This document shows positions 1 through 11,164 of a DNA stretch of 64,000 nt, piece by piece. Both the position numbers and the translations under genes were made by a program. Each line of letters begins with the position of its first letter. The stretch's first letter is position 1. The stretch lies in assembly GCA_030248215.1 (NCBI GenBank), contig JASANG010003322.1:51001-115000 (forward strand), written 5' to 3'. The stretch is from Enoplolaimus lenunculus. Lineage: Eukaryota; Nematoda; Enoplea; Enoplida; Thoracostomopsidae. Under the pieces are notes generated by a model, which saw nothing but the letters and a program-made list of their open reading frames with translations, was not told the DNA's origin and made no database searches.

Positions 1-221
1 TAATTTGTTTTGAGTTTGTCGTCGGCCGCACAAGACACACCTGAATTTGACATCACTTCTAAGCTTCGTGTACCCTAAACTCTGTGGGCATTTTGTCGTT
101 GCCTTAGATAGAAATACGGAACGCTAAACGTTGTGTTAAGTAGCTGAAATTGTGTATAATAAGGCTTTTGTCGGAAAACAATTTCAACACGGAACTTGAA
201 TCGGAACCTGAAATAAGAACC

Positions 222-431
222 CGTATTGTCAACTGTGTGCAGCACCTATTACCAGTTACTGATAGATCTTGTAACTTTTGAACCAGGGAATGGTGATATT
301 TGAAATTCAGCACATTTATTACATTCGATTTACTCTTATGTGCAAATTTTGAGATGTGCAATTGTAGCAGTTCGTGAGTTTAAAAACCTATTACTAACTG
401 GTGATAGGTGCTATATGCATTTGAGAATATG
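222..431. mobile_element. Family F inverted-repeat element
   Basis: About 210 bp. The left end has CACCTATTACCAGTTACTGA and the right end its imperfect reverse complement around GGTGATAGGTGCTATATGC, next to TTTGAGAATA. A non-autonomous DNA transposon; no coding sequence. Better copies lie at 40.2-41.1 kb. Confidence 0.6.
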
Positions 432-1540
432 GGCGTAGGCAAACGCAAAATGCTGTATATCGAAAGAAGCCAAAGAAATAATTATAAGTGCGTGCTAACT
501 AACCCTAAGCTTAAGCTTAAGACCCGAGCCTAAGACTAACCTCAAGACCTGAGCCTAAACCTAAGCGTATGCGGAAATTTTTGGTCCCTGAGTTTTTAGA
601 CACGGCTTCAGTTTGCAGTACAAGAAAGACCCTTGTGGAAATGAACCTGCCTTTCCAAAAAATCCTGGCTGCGCGTATAGTTTTCTACGAACCTATTTCG
701 AATCCAGCCCGCTATTCTTCCTATACGTGTTTGGTCTAGAACCAGAACAAAAAGAACCGCTATATAACAGCGTAACCAGTTATATATGAACCCAGGAAGA
801 TAAATATAATGAAATATGAGACACAGCTCTCGTTCTCTTTGGTATATATGGTTCGGAAAAAATTTCATTTCGTATAACCATGGACCAAGGGTACTAAACC
901 CAGACACGAACCTAAAAACAATATAACAAATCCGTGTCGAAATTTCTGGACGCAACCAAAAGACTTATTAGGTTTTAGGTTAACCTACTATATTCCTAGG
1001 GTCAAAATCTGTTTCGTGCTTACATACGCTCAGTAGGTTCAAACTTTTTACATGAGATTATACCACCCTTGCGAAATAAAACGATTGGCAACGCGTCCTA
1101 GTATTAACTATGGTACCGGGTTGACGGTGAAAGTTGTAATATTGCTGAAAAACTGCGGTCAACAGCCTGTATACGGCAAGTACAAAAACCAGAAAATTTT
1201 AGGTTTAGCGAAGAGAACGGGTTCAAATTGTGTTCTTTGGATCGAATCAACTTTCGAAACGAGACGAATCGAAAGCTGTTTTGACCCGTGTCGCAGGGAC
1301 GACGAAAGGTTGAGTTAACGGTTTCGTCCAATGAAATTACAGTTTTGGGCATAGAAAAAAACCGCATAAACGGCTTCGTCCAATGAAATTAGATTTAGGC
1401 ATTGCAAAAAAGAAACGGAGGAGAGATTTAATTGGTTCTCTGGTAAGAACAGGGATTTTGAAACCAGGAGTGCATAATTTGTTTCTTCAAACAGATTAGA
1501 GATGGTTTTTTTCTTATCAAGAGTTAATAATCGGTATTTA
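432..1540. other. Intron or flank without a recognised gene
   Basis: Contains a degenerate AGCCTAAG stretch at 505-570 related to the core of family D. A 115-codon minus-strand open frame at 608-955 has no recognisable motif. Nothing else stands out. Confidence 0.4.
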
Positions 1541-1815
1541 ACAAGAGTGTGCAACTGGGCACTTTCTGTGTAGAAAAGAATGTATCCGGCACGCGTTGCG
1601 TTTTTGCCCCATCTCCTTTTATTTAGAGGGGGGTGCAACCGGTGCGAACCATATCACTTTATGTAATATGTGGCGTCCAACATGCCCCCCTTATAATTTA
1701 GTTTAGGGGTATTCATGTGATAGCGACCCCCCCTCTAAACAAGGGGAATCGACCAAAAATACAACGCCCGGTGGTACATGTTGTACCATGCGGGACCCCA
1801 CGAGTTGCACAGTCT
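1541..1815. mobile_element. Family C inverted-repeat element
   Basis: Left end AACAAGAGTGTGCAACTGGG; the right end, read in reverse, is ACAAGACTGTGCAACTCGTG. The body has GCACGCGTTGCGTTTTTG and a run of C or G on each side of its centre. About 275 bp with no coding capacity. Related copies are at 10.1, 42.4 and 61.8-62.2 kb. Confidence 0.65.
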
Positions 1816-2433
1816 TGTCATTATCCACTCTTGGTCTTATGAACAATGAACTCATGGCTTTTATGAACCGGAGTTTAAAATTGTTTTTCCTGTTAGATTA
1901 AACTTTGACGAGAAAAAATTCGAAAGTGTTTCGTTACAAGAGTTCACATTTGCTTATATCTGCAGGAGTACGATTTTGAACTCAGCAGGAGTATAAATTA
2001 ACACGTATAACAATTCAAATTGCTTTTAACACAACTTTTGCATGCTACGAAGCACGAAAATTTTGACTCAATTTAAACTCCTCAAAAATTGCCTGTGTTC
2101 CACGTTTTCTCTGCCCGTCCGGCACTATGGCCTAAAAAGCCAGAGTAACATTGTTTAAAGCCTGTCGTATGCAAGAGCAAGATTTCTAAAAAAAGCCTTA
2201 GCATTTTAAATGTGGGAAAACGTGCACAAAAGTCAAAATCAATAAAATAACAGTTTCAAAGTTAACAAAATTAAAATAATTTACAAATAACCTGCTACCT
2301 GTGCCTAAAATCAAGATATTTAAAAAAATAACTTCCCTCGTGTGTCTAAGCCTGATGCTAAAGCCTACTAAACCTAGCGTTACTTTTAATTGTGCGTGAA
2401 AGCGTACAAGAACCAAAACAAATACCAACTAAC

Positions 2434-2548
2434 CTGTTCATTTTGACAAAATCTCGCGTCATCGGATAGTCTGACATCAGTCCATCGTCCCAGTCGTACA
2501 ACGCTGCGCTTGATCCGTCACATTCGCTACCGCTCGCTCCAGTGATTT
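2434..2548 (-). CDS. RIMBP: RIMBP exon 26 (last seen): acidic linker
   Basis: 115 bases, phase 1 to 2, acceptor TGTTTCAG, donor ACAG/GTTAGT. It reads ITGASGSECDGSSAALYDWD, then DGLMSDYPMTRDFVKMN. Its phase fits the donor at 3808, supporting that splice. The acidic, Tyr/Asp-rich composition resembles the stretch just before SH3-II in vertebrate RIMBPs, so the remaining SH3 domains should lie further left. Confidence 0.7.
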
Positions 2549-3467
2549 CTGAAACAATAAACGAAACAGAGTGTTCCAAACTTAGCCCTCATGAGGTTTA
2601 GACATACGGTTATACTACTGTTATGGCCCTCAGCAAAAAACATGGGCCTCACTGCGGGAGGAAACCATAAACGTGTCTGTTGCTTTGAGCTGTAAAATAG
2701 AGTCCCTGGCTACATTTAAAAGCGTTTGCGGCTGGATCTTAGCTGGCAACGTTATTTAGTTTTGCTATATTACAATACAAAGCCATTTTGGCCAAATCCA
2801 TCGAACAATTTATTGTCTGAGTGCTGCCCTGGCGCAATTCAAGTCCTTTAAATTCCGTATTTGCATAAATCCCATGACTGATGATAAGTACAAAACGGAA
2901 ACAATGATAAAAGTTGACCGATACCGTACTATAACACCCCCATATACATTCCAAATAAACCGATCCGAACGCATCCAAACAGCCCCTCAAAAATAATCCA
3001 AATTATGGAAATTAGCACTAAACTTGCAACTAATCTTAAATACAAAAATTAGGCCTGTGTAGTCGTTCATTAAAACATCTGCAATGACAATCATGATCTA
3101 TTTGTCTAAAAATTATTCGACATCTCTTGATTTTTGAGCCTCGGCATCTCTTGATTTTTGAGCCCATCACATTTTTGGGGCCCCTGTCACACCTTGGCAC
3201 ACTTCTGAAGTTATTCTTTTGGCAGTGAAATTTGAATAAAATTGGCAAACTTTAATGAAAAGCATCTACAGTCAGTCAATCTACAGTCAGTCACAGATTT
3301 TATTTTAGTTCAATAATGTAAAAAACGCAACGCGCACTGGTACATTTTGGCTCACGAAATTCACTAAATCGTACGTATATCCTTCTTCTCTAGAGCTTGA
3401 CTCTGGTAAATTTTGGTGTCACTAACTGGTGATAGATGCAACAAACATGTAAGAATATATGTCGTAG
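2549..3467. other. Intron; no gene seen
   Basis: Mostly unique-looking AT-rich sequence. A short direct repeat of about 24 bp (TCTTGATTTTTGAGCC twice) occurs at 3,123-3,165, and a partial family F end at 3,417-3,437. Confidence 0.4.
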
Positions 3468-3706
3468 GCCAATCTGCTATTCAGACCAATTATCAATTGG
3501 CCTAGATCAATCTGATATTTAGACCAATCAGCGATAGGCGTAGGAAAATAGTAATTGTAAGACGAAGCAAAACAATAGTGATGTAAAATCAACGCTGATT
3601 GGTTAACGGTATTACATCTGTTCAAATAAGCAAATCTGACTGGTTTATAATTTTAATGCAGTTTAGCTTAGGAGAAACTACTTTTATGCAAAATAGCAGA
3701 TTGGCC
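3468..3706. repeat. Foldback element with 15-bp exact inverted ends
   Basis: GGCCAATCTGCTATT at the left and its exact reverse complement at 3,692-3,706. Internal sequence has further copies of the CCAATCTG and CCAATCAG words. A related arm, AGCAGATTGGC, follows at about 3,734. Probably a small non-autonomous transposon lying 100 bases from the exon donor at 3,808. Confidence 0.5.
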
Positions 3707-3807
3707 TAGGCCAATTATTACTTGGCATGAGTAGCAGATTGGCTCACAACATATGCACCATCGAATCTTAAACTCTTAAATCTAATCCTAAACCTATTTT
3801 CACTTAC

Positions 3808-4309
3808 TAGCAGCAGCCTCTGCAGCACGTTTATTAAACAGCGTTCGGCGTAAACTTTTCCGATTTCCCTGTTTCAGCTGTGGTACTCCTAAATTTGACG
3901 ACCCTACCATCAAAGTAGCCATAGGGGCAGCGCCTCCAGGTACTCCATACGACCCCTGACCGCCATGCCCCAGACAGGAATCGATCTTCAAACTGTCGCT
4001 AATTTCAGGTGGTGAAATTGAAAAGTGAACAACATTGCTGTCCACCAAATTACGACACGAATCACTGCGATACGTAACGCTGTCACGTTGTGCACGATAC
4101 GACGCAGTGCGTGCAGTTTCTATTGCAGATTGCAAATTGCCTGTACTGCCGTAAGTGTTATTATACGAAGAGTAGTGGTTAATTTTATCAAAGGGGTATG
4201 CTTTGTAAGGCTCGGCGCCCCCTGGTTGCCGCCCTCGGGCAGTAACTAAACGATCAAGTCTATCGGTTACGTTGTTGATAAGTGAATCGTAGATATGAGG
4301 CAAAGACAT
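3808..4309 (-). CDS. Coding exon: RIMBP linker exon or first exon of a separate transcript
   Basis: An open frame from ATG at 4309 (MSLPHIYDSLINNVTDRLD) runs 167 codons to a strong donor GCTA/GTAAGTG at 3808; an in-frame stop lies just upstream of the ATG. The body (RQPGGAEPYKAYPFDKINHY, SYNNTYGSTGNLQSAIETAR) is Ser/Tyr/Asn-rich like the RIMBP linkers. An internal acceptor, CGTTTAG, would begin the exon at 4245 in phase 1 and fit the RIMBP exons, giving TARGRQPGGAEP. Without splicing at 3808 it ends AAASK and stop. Either a linker exon of RIMBP or an internal promoter for a C-terminal isoform is possible. Confidence 0.65.
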
Positions 4310-4399
4310 TTTTTAAATAAATAGTTTAATTATTAAGCGAATTTCAAATAATTGACATAGTTTTGGTTGTGTTTGTATCTATTTTTTAAAGAAAAAAGA

Positions 4400-4990
4400 G
4401 TATAAAATTATGTAATCTATTTACTCAAACAGGAGTGCTTCTAACTCGTGTAATTAGACAATAAATTTAATAGTTTATCGGGTTTGTCTCACGAACAGGG
4501 ATGTTTAATTTCAAGAGTATTTTATAGCCTTACAGGAGTAAACTGTAGGTATACTTACTCGAACAGGAGTAATTCAAAGTTCAACATTACGCTTATTTTA
4601 AAAAATAGAACTAATTAATTACTCTATTACAACAGTGTATTGCTGCCGTTTTACTCGAACAGGTAGTAAAACTACTTTGCAAAACTGACTAGATTAAATT
4701 CAAGAGTACTCTTCTTTTAAAAAAAAGAAATAATAAATTACTCAATTACAAGAGTGTATTGCTGCCGTTTTACTTGAACAGGAGTAATTACTTTTGTTAA
4801 AATTTCAGGAACTTGATTTCAAGAGAAAATTGACACCATTTTCTTCACAATAACAAGAGTAGTGGTTATACCAAAACTGTTATTGCCAAGTCTAATACGC
4901 GAACAATAGATTTACTCTAACAGAAAGTAGTTATACAGTACTCTTGTCAAATAGTTTACAAGTTTAATCTGAAGAGTATTTTAGCCATTT
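4400..4990. repeat. Degenerate repeat field with AACAGGAGTAA and CAAGAGT words
   Basis: The two words alternate with irregular spacing of about 25-70 bases, for example near 4,430, 4,490, 4,516, 4,574, 4,658, 4,780 and 4,855. A second block with the same words follows at 5,560-5,900, separated by a SINE. Old, eroded tandem repeat or stacked ends of family C-like elements. It lies immediately upstream of the ATG at 4,309. Confidence 0.5.
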
Positions 4991-5205
4991 TACCCGCATA
5001 GAAAAATAAAGGAGGCGGCGCTATACATTTTGCCTATTTTAATGCCGTCCGGCACTGTGAATTGCCGCATTGCACCGCATAACAATTTGTAAACAAAACA
5101 TCAATGAATGAGCTGTGTGAGTATACGCGGTTTATGTGCAGAATGTGTAATGTTAAGACACATACATACTCGTGCACATATAGCACTAAAGGAAATTATG
5201 TTATC

Positions 5206-5277
5206 GGCCGCGTGGTGTAATGGGTCGCGCGCTTGACTAGCGAGCGAGAAGTCCGAGTTCGATTCCCGGCGTGGTCA
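5206..5277 (+). repeat. tRNA-derived SINE or tRNA-like pseudogene
   Basis: Seventy-two bases with an A box TGGTGTAATGGG and B box GTTCGATTCC at tRNA spacing. The first seven bases GGCCGCG can pair with CGTGGTC at the end (two wobbles). The anticodon stem is poorly formed. A diverged relative sharing CTTGACT and CGTGGTC lies at 46,991-47,062, so I favour a SINE head over a working tRNA. Confidence 0.55.
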
Positions 5278-5559
5278 TATGTTTCGAAGAAATTTAGGGG
5301 AAAATCATGTATATTCACAGTACTTCGAGGAAAGGGGTCGTCCTGACCCCGCAAGTCTGACAAGCTTGCGCATCCCCAAAGAGCGCCGCTATACTTAGCG
5401 TGCGCAGCCAATGGTAAGCCAACGACATATTAATAATTTGGATTTCGATGCCGCCCGGTGCCGCACGGCGGTTTCGTACGAAGCCGGACGACGGCAGATA
5501 TCATTAAAAATAGAAAACAACGGAATCGCTACTATCACTGAGTAACTGCCCTTGGCAAA
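5278..5559. other. Repeat-derived intronic sequence
   Basis: Continues past the SINE with a segment ending GCGCCGCTATACTTAGCGTG, a word family also seen near 5,010 and in family L. A GC-rich stretch at 5,450-5,500 is open on the minus strand for about 70 codons but has no splice support. Confidence 0.3.
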
Positions 5560-5940
5560 ACTGAACAAATTGTTTTCAAGAATATTATTTATTATTAATG
5601 TTTTTGTCACAAAAATAAGAAAAAAAATATTTCATAATTACAAGAGAATTACGCGTTTTTATGCTACAAAAAGTATTCGCTATTTCCGTGCGTTTTCTCG
5701 CGAAACAGGAGTAAATTATTTTTTATTACAAGAGTGTTATATTAACTTTCCACTGTCATAGAAATAATAATGATAAACTGGAGTAATTGTTTAATTTTAC
5801 AAGAGTGCTGTAAAACAATCTGCTCGCACAAAACTAGTAACAGGAGTAATTATTCAATTACAGAAGTGCTGTAAAACATTCCACTCGCACAAAAATAATA
5901 ACCATTGCGTTGATTGAACAAGTACCTTCCAGAGTAAATC
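5560..5940. repeat. Second block of AACAGGAGTAA and CAAGAGT words
   Basis: Repeated units of about 75 bases at 5,700-5,900 include ACAGGAGTAATTATTCAATT and CGCACAAAA. Same word set as the block at 4.4-5.0 kb. Confidence 0.45.
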
Positions 5941-7113
5941 TAATTCTATTTTGTTGGCAAAAAATAATCGCTCTGTTGAGCATAAATGGTTTACCAAAAA
6001 TTATTTTCGCAGCCAAACAGTTGTAAAATAGGTTACTGGGACATCAGCCATTAAAAGAGTTTTTTTTGCGTTCAGCCTAATTTTTAACCACGAACCTAGT
6101 AATTATTGAAAAAGCTCGCTTGTGAATTAGCAAATTTCAATGTTAAACGTCAACCATTTTCTTTTTGTAAGCATACGAAAAACTATTTTTACGACGTAGA
6201 ATTTCAGGATCCGCCAATGAAGTTACCACTAATATACCACGTAAGACAGTATATAACGTAGGCTTAGGTACACTTTGTCGCTATGTTTAAGGTTAAAGCA
6301 CAGGCTTACTGAACAGTTTTGGCAATGGTTTAGGCATAGCCATAAGTAAGCGTTTTCTTAAACCTAAACCTAAACCTAAATACGGGATAAAGTATACAAG
6401 ACAAACGAATATAACCAGATTGACGCTTAAGCTAATACCAGATAAATTGTTCAAACTCAAACGCTAAAATTCTATTAAATTAAAATTTAGTTCAGTTAAA
6501 GACCTCTCACACTTAAACCAGCCGGTTCCGTGACTACTGGTGTATACAAGGCGTCCAATGGGGTGACTTACAAGGACCCCCCGTCAAAATCTTTGAGGAA
6601 CAACATAAAACCTGTGCACGTTCCCAGTCTTTAGAACTTTGAGGGCTCACAGAAATACGCCTTGTTAGCCACATTGGAGCCCAACCTTTTTAATTCTCGG
6701 TCGATGTTAAACTGGTCCTAAAACGAAGCTTAGGCTGCGGCGCTGCGGACCGTAACCCAGCGAACCAACTGAAACCAAAACCAGAAAACCTATGTAAGAT
6801 AGATTGAAAGGATTTAAAGAAGATTACAACTAAAAATAATAACCAACAGGGGCAGATGAACGGTAGTGATACGGGTGTATATATCCCGTCGTGAAATGCC
6901 TAAAAGCGACTTGAATGCGGTATTTTTGCCATCCTTAACCTGCCGAATTGCTTAAAATGCAGTTATATTGTGCCGAAATCGGATCCTGATTGCTATATTC
7001 CAAAAAGAGCAACGTCGTTTTAACTGTGGCTATAACCTACCCTATTAATATTCTTTGATAGTAGACGCGTTATCTTTACAAGTTGAAATTTATTCTAAAT
7101 TAATTAAATCTAC
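5941..7113. other. Intronic sequence, nothing recognised
   Basis: No exon-like open frame with both splice sites. A short CTAAACCTAAAC stretch at 6,360-6,380 is a remnant of the TTAGGC-type sequence. Confidence 0.35.
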
Positions 7114-7354
7114 GGCCCATGTTACTTTAAGGGACGGCCAGGTTTCTGATAGGTCTATAAAAAAGAAGGTTTAGAGTCTAGATTACATTTTTTTTGCTTA
7201 GGCTTAGGCTTACGCTTAGGAATGTAATTTTGCAACGCTTAGGCTTAGGCTTAGGCTTAGGCTTAGGCTTAGGCTTAGGCTTAAGCTTAGGCTTAGGCCT
7301 AGGCTTAGGCTTAGGCTTTAATTAACTGTTACGCCCCTAAAAGTAACATTAGCC
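7114..7354. mobile_element. Family D element with TTAGGC array
   Basis: Ends GGCCCATGTTACTTTAAGGG and, at the other side, CCCCTAAAAGTAACATTAGCC, imperfect inverted repeats. The middle holds about 15 head-to-tail TTAGGC units (7,215-7,317) with occasional variants. TTAGGC is the nematode telomere repeat, but here the array is internal to a transposon-like unit and recurs elsewhere in the same setting. Confidence 0.7.
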
Positions 7355-7825
7355 AAATGTAGTATGCGGTTGTCGACCTTATTTCAACCCTCGACGGATC
7401 CCAGCGTTGAAATCTTATTAAAATTGTTACAGCGCTATGCTTAAACCCTACGCGTTTGGCTCTATAACGGCGTATAGTTAAAATTGTAATTATTTCTAAA
7501 TTAAACCAGAGTAATTATTATCAAAAGCCGCCGGCCGCCTACAGTTTTGCCGTAGCGGATCCAACATTTCTCAGTGAGGGGATATAGTAGATTGGTCAAA
7601 AATCGGAGGTAGGCATGTGATGAAAAGCTTGCGAGTTAGAAGTCAGACGTAATTTTAGTATTAAATCCCGATACGCTAGTGTTGCATTTGTCCGGTCCAA
7701 AGATTTAAACTTGGATCAGTCATAGCGTGCCCTTGCATTTTTGGTGCTAGCGTTTCGGGTTAGCATTAATGATAGGCCTCTATATTGGGTATCCGCTATA
7801 GGTCTAAAGAAAGCATTTGGATGTA

Positions 7826-7995
7826 TTTAGGCAATCTACGACAATTCGTCGCCTGACATCTTGTCGCCCAACAGTGTCCTAAAGTCAATACATAAATCTA
7901 ACCATTCTCCTAAGCCTACGCATAATGATGAGCGATAAATTGTTGAGTCGATGAAATTTCGAATTATAAGTTGTCCGCCGACGCGTCATCGAGCG
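7826..7995. repeat. Family K repeat (GTCG-rich)
   Basis: ACGACAATTCGTCGCCTGAC at the left, a CCTAAGCCTACGC middle, then GATGAGCGATAAATTG and a GTCCGCCGACGCGTC end. Relatives at 12.6, 18.3, 26.7, 29.4 and 58.6 kb share the alternating ATTCGTCG and TTGTCG words around a TTAGGC-like core. Confidence 0.55.
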
Positions 7996-8178
7996 ATGAA
8001 TAGTCGTAATGCCATATTTAGGCAATCCATATTCTTTAGGGCCAAGTAGTAGTTTCAAATGGTGGAACCGGACGTTTTAACATAAGTTAGGTATAGGGGG
8101 TGGTGTTCCCTAGTTTTTTCATGTCCCCTAGATTTGTTTAACCGATATAATGATGCTTGTAAATCTTCTTGTACATTA

Positions 8179-8346
8179 GGCCCGTAGCTAGCTCGTTTTG
8201 CTCTGGCGGCTAAAAAATTTTTTCAGGACGGGTATTCAAAGGTTTTCAATCAGTTACAAAGCAGGGTTGAAAATTTTGTATGGGACCAAAATTTACCAGG
8301 GGGGCTGAACCCCCCCCCCCCGCCCTCTTTTGGCTACTAGCCCGTT
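8179..8346. mobile_element. Family A MITE
   Basis: Family A is palindromic at its ends: one end reads GGCCCGTAGCCAGCTCACCT, the other CTTGGCTACGGGCC. Between are a GGGGCATTCAAGGGTTTTC block, ACAAGCAAGGTTGAAAATTT and a G/C-run block. This copy is full length but diverged (CCGTAGCTAGCTCGTT). No coding capacity; a non-autonomous DNA transposon family. Confidence 0.7.
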
Positions 8347-8635
8347 GGATATTCTGTAATATTGATGAAAACGATATTTTTAAAAATATCCTTAAATGGC
8401 AAACGAAATTTGGCAAAATTCAACGCCCAGTGGTATAAATAACGTGGTGCTTGTACACTCCCCACCATACTCCGATGCAGTTAGGCTAAAGTCAGGCATA
8501 GGATTACCCATGCCTAAGCATAAACCTCTACGCCTTAACCTGAAATGTGGCGGAAATGTACACCAGCCAATGATGTCATTGGTATCCAATCAAATCAGCA
8601 CAGACTGATCATCTGAAAATACTCTAATCATTCCG

Positions 8636-8760
8636 TGAAAAAAATTTTGCTCCTAAGAAAATTTTCAACCTTGCTTGTAAATCAACAAACGCACACGTAT
8701 GCGCGTCAGCTAAATTTTTTTTAGCCAATCCCTCATAGCAAGGTGAGCTGGCTACGCGCT
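8636..8760. mobile_element. Family A MITE, opposite orientation, one end missing
   Basis: Retains AAAATTTTCAACCTTGCTTG and the terminal AGGTGAGCTGGCTACG. Only about 290 bases from the copy at 8.2 kb, and inverted relative to it. Confidence 0.6.
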
Positions 8761-9059
8761 TGATTTAAAGTTGTTTTAGTAAAACTGACAACTACACAGA
8801 TTTTAAACGATTCACATTGGCTTCTATTTTTCCCGTTCAGATTCGCGTTCCAGTATTTCTTTAAAATACATCTCGAATACTGATCGGGTTCTTAACAGCC
8901 ACCGGAACCGCCGTTATTTCTAGGTTCAAGGTCCTTACAACAACGAACCGTAGTTATTTCTAGGTCCAAGCTTCAACAAAACCCCTCAAAAAATCGCCAA
9001 TCTATTATATCATTAACATTAAATACAAAAAAAGCTTATAATATAAAGTAGACAGATAA

Positions 9060-9175
9060 ATACGCATTATTATATACATATATGTACCTATAATAAAATA
9101 TATATGTTAGACATATAATGAATATAATGACATATATAAATATAATAATATTCACATAATCATAATGATATACTC
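9060..9175. repeat. TA-rich microsatellite
   Basis: Imperfect ATATAT and ATAATA stretches. Similar tracts occur at 11.9-12.1, 20.4-20.5, 25.9-26.0, 27.36-27.4 and 39.2 kb. Confidence 0.6.
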
Positions 9176-9272
9176 CATACCGTTGAAATCACTGTCGAGT
9201 CCAAGGGGGCTCCAGCACAGGCCACCCCCCGAACAGACATTAAATGCGAGATTTTGTGTTAAGGTTTAGCAC

Positions 9273-9344
9273 TAAAATGACGTGTGGCTTCTCGTTCACT
9301 TCGCACACGAGTTTCTGTTCTATTATTCGATCTTGTCGACGACC
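9273..9344 (-). CDS. Candidate RIMBP exon: Arg/Ser/Thr/Glu-rich
   Basis: 72 bases open in phase 1 to 1 after a good acceptor (ATTTCTACAG). It would read SSTRSNNRTETRVRSEREAT then RHF. The proposed donor TTTTA/GTGCTA is weak, and GAA/GTGAAC inside is an alternative. Phase and composition fit a place between exon 24 and the exon at 4.2 kb. Phase 0 is open too (RRQDRIIEQKLVCEVNEKPH), so the frame is not certain. Confidence 0.3.
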
Positions 9345-9779
9345 CTGTAGAAATATCAGGACGTGCCTCGTAAAATACACCTGACAGTTTATAGTGTTTT
9401 ATAACGCCGCATATGATAAATTAGACTAAAACGACCAATGGTACGGGACAGCGGCAGTTTATCCAAGCACAAAAAAACGAGTCTTCTCGGCGGTTATCGA
9501 CCCAGCCCCCAGCGTTCGCGCGCAGAAATGGTTGAATTTTGATAATTTTACTGCATATTTGAGCTTCTCATGACCTCCTTTGAATCATTTCACGCACAAA
9601 TTGGAATTTTGTAAAACTCCGATTTTTTAAGGTCCTCCCCACCGGGAGTTGTGTTCGTAACAGCTGAATTTTAAGCGTGCGTTCTCATTCGAGTTTGAGA
9701 GTCGTTGGCTAAACGCTTATCCAGGGGTATAAACGTTAAAAGGTACGTGTTGAATAATTCGGCAATTTGAACTCTCAGA

Positions 9780-9941
9780 CCCGTATCTAGCTTACCCTGC
9801 TGGAGTCGGAAGGTAAAAAATTTTCAGGAAGGGCATACAAGGGGGTTGGTTTTCGAGGACTGTTACAAGGTTGAAATTTTTCTACGGGGGACAAAATTTT
9901 TTAGAGCGGGCGCTGAGCTCCTCTGACCCCCTTTGGCTAGA
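9780..9941. mobile_element. Family A MITE
   Basis: Diverged left end CCGTATCTAGCTTACC, intact CAAGGTTGAAATTTTTCTAC block, right end CCCTTTGGCTAG. The interrupted terminal repeat suggests an older copy. Confidence 0.6.
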
Positions 9942-10127
9942 CAAGAACACAATTTTTTTATTTCTGCCAAATTTTAGGGATGTATTCATTGTACCCGTGA
10001 TGTATGCACTTCTGATCCTCAAACTTATTTCGGATGTACTTTATTATATGAGAGGACTTATTAAAGATAAAAACTTTTTAAAAAACGATCTGTGTATTAT
10101 TAATACCAAGAGTAGATGATGCATACT

Positions 10128-10290
10128 TCAACAAGAGTGTGCAACTGGGCACATTCTTTGTAGAAAAGAATGTACCCAGCACGCGTTCCGTTTTTGGCCT
10201 ATCCCCCCTTTATTTAGAGGGGGGCACAACCTGTGCGAACCATGACACTTTACGTACCGCTTTTTTCCGTTATCTCCCCCCCCCTTGCCG
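10128..10290. mobile_element. Family C element, left half
   Basis: AACAAGAGTGTGCAACTGGG, then GCACGCGTTCCGTTTTTGG and TTTATTTAGAGGGGGGC, parallel to the copy at 1.5 kb. The right end is missing. Confidence 0.6.
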
Positions 10291-10604
10291 GCATTTATAC
10301 AAACACGATTAGATTTCGAAACTTTTTTTGAATATTTCAGCTTCATATTTACCTTTCCAAATAATTATAAACCCAAGTTTGAATTTTTGAAAAATTCGAT
10401 TTTATAAGATCCCAAGGTTGCGACCAAAGTAAATTTTAGCTGAAACCATTAAACAAAGTATATCCCGTTCGACACAGATTGCGTATCTGAGTCGACCGGT
10501 GTTTAAACGTTCCGCATATCAACCGATGTGGCTGGCTAATGAGTTACGGTCATTGTCAAGTCCAATATTCAGACATCGGTAAACGTTGACGATATATTTA
10601 CAAT

Positions 10605-10766
10605 TTCGTTGGTCTACTACACTACAAAAACACGAGCAAAATTGCCTCTCTAAAGATCACGGGGCGACACAAAACAAAACTATCCCACCACCCCAACAAC
10701 ACGAGAAGCACGCACTCGTCGCCTTCGGAGAGAGTCAATTTGACTCACCATTTTTTGCAGTGTACA
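10605..10766. mobile_element. Family B element with foreign or degraded interior
   Basis: Right arm intact (GGAGAGAGTCAATTTGACTC then ACCATTTTTTGCAGTGTAC). The left arm keeps only CACTACAAAAA. The middle, rich in CACCACCCCAACAACACG, is unlike other B copies. Confidence 0.5.
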
Positions 10767-11164
10767 AGCTTCGAAACCACGAACCAGAAATAGACGGGCA
10801 AGCACAAGTTTAGAACGGGTAACGATAATTTTGCTCTAACCATACAATTGTTTTAATGTTATCCCATCAAACGTTCAGTTTGAATGGCAAATTTGGTTCA
10901 ACCATCGGTGCATTTTAACTTCGCAAACGGATCTGGTTGAAAAGTTCAAAAGATTTGCCGATTTTTCATTTTTAAAATTCAAATTTAACCTTAAAAATTA
11001 TAAGTAGCAAGCCGGTTAACATCAAACAAACGCTCAACAATGAACTCTTGGCACAGCGGCGGTAGGTACACACCGTTTAGTAGACACTTAGCCAACTCAA
11101 TATTCCTCCAGGGAGGGGGGACGATTTTAGGAGGGGCATGCGGAAAAGATACCCGACCTACAAG

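Noticed and set aside
608-955. 115-codon minus-strand open frame
   Set aside because: No motif, no splice support, and composition like intronic sequence. The length is possible by chance.
5206-5277. Functional tRNA gene
   Set aside because: A and B boxes and an acceptor stem are present, but the anticodon stem does not pair and a diverged dispersed relative exists, so a SINE is more likely.
7215-7317. Relic of a chromosome-end fusion
   Set aside because: TTAGGC runs here are one-directional, short, and inside repeated family D units at several loci, so a fusion scar is not needed to explain them.
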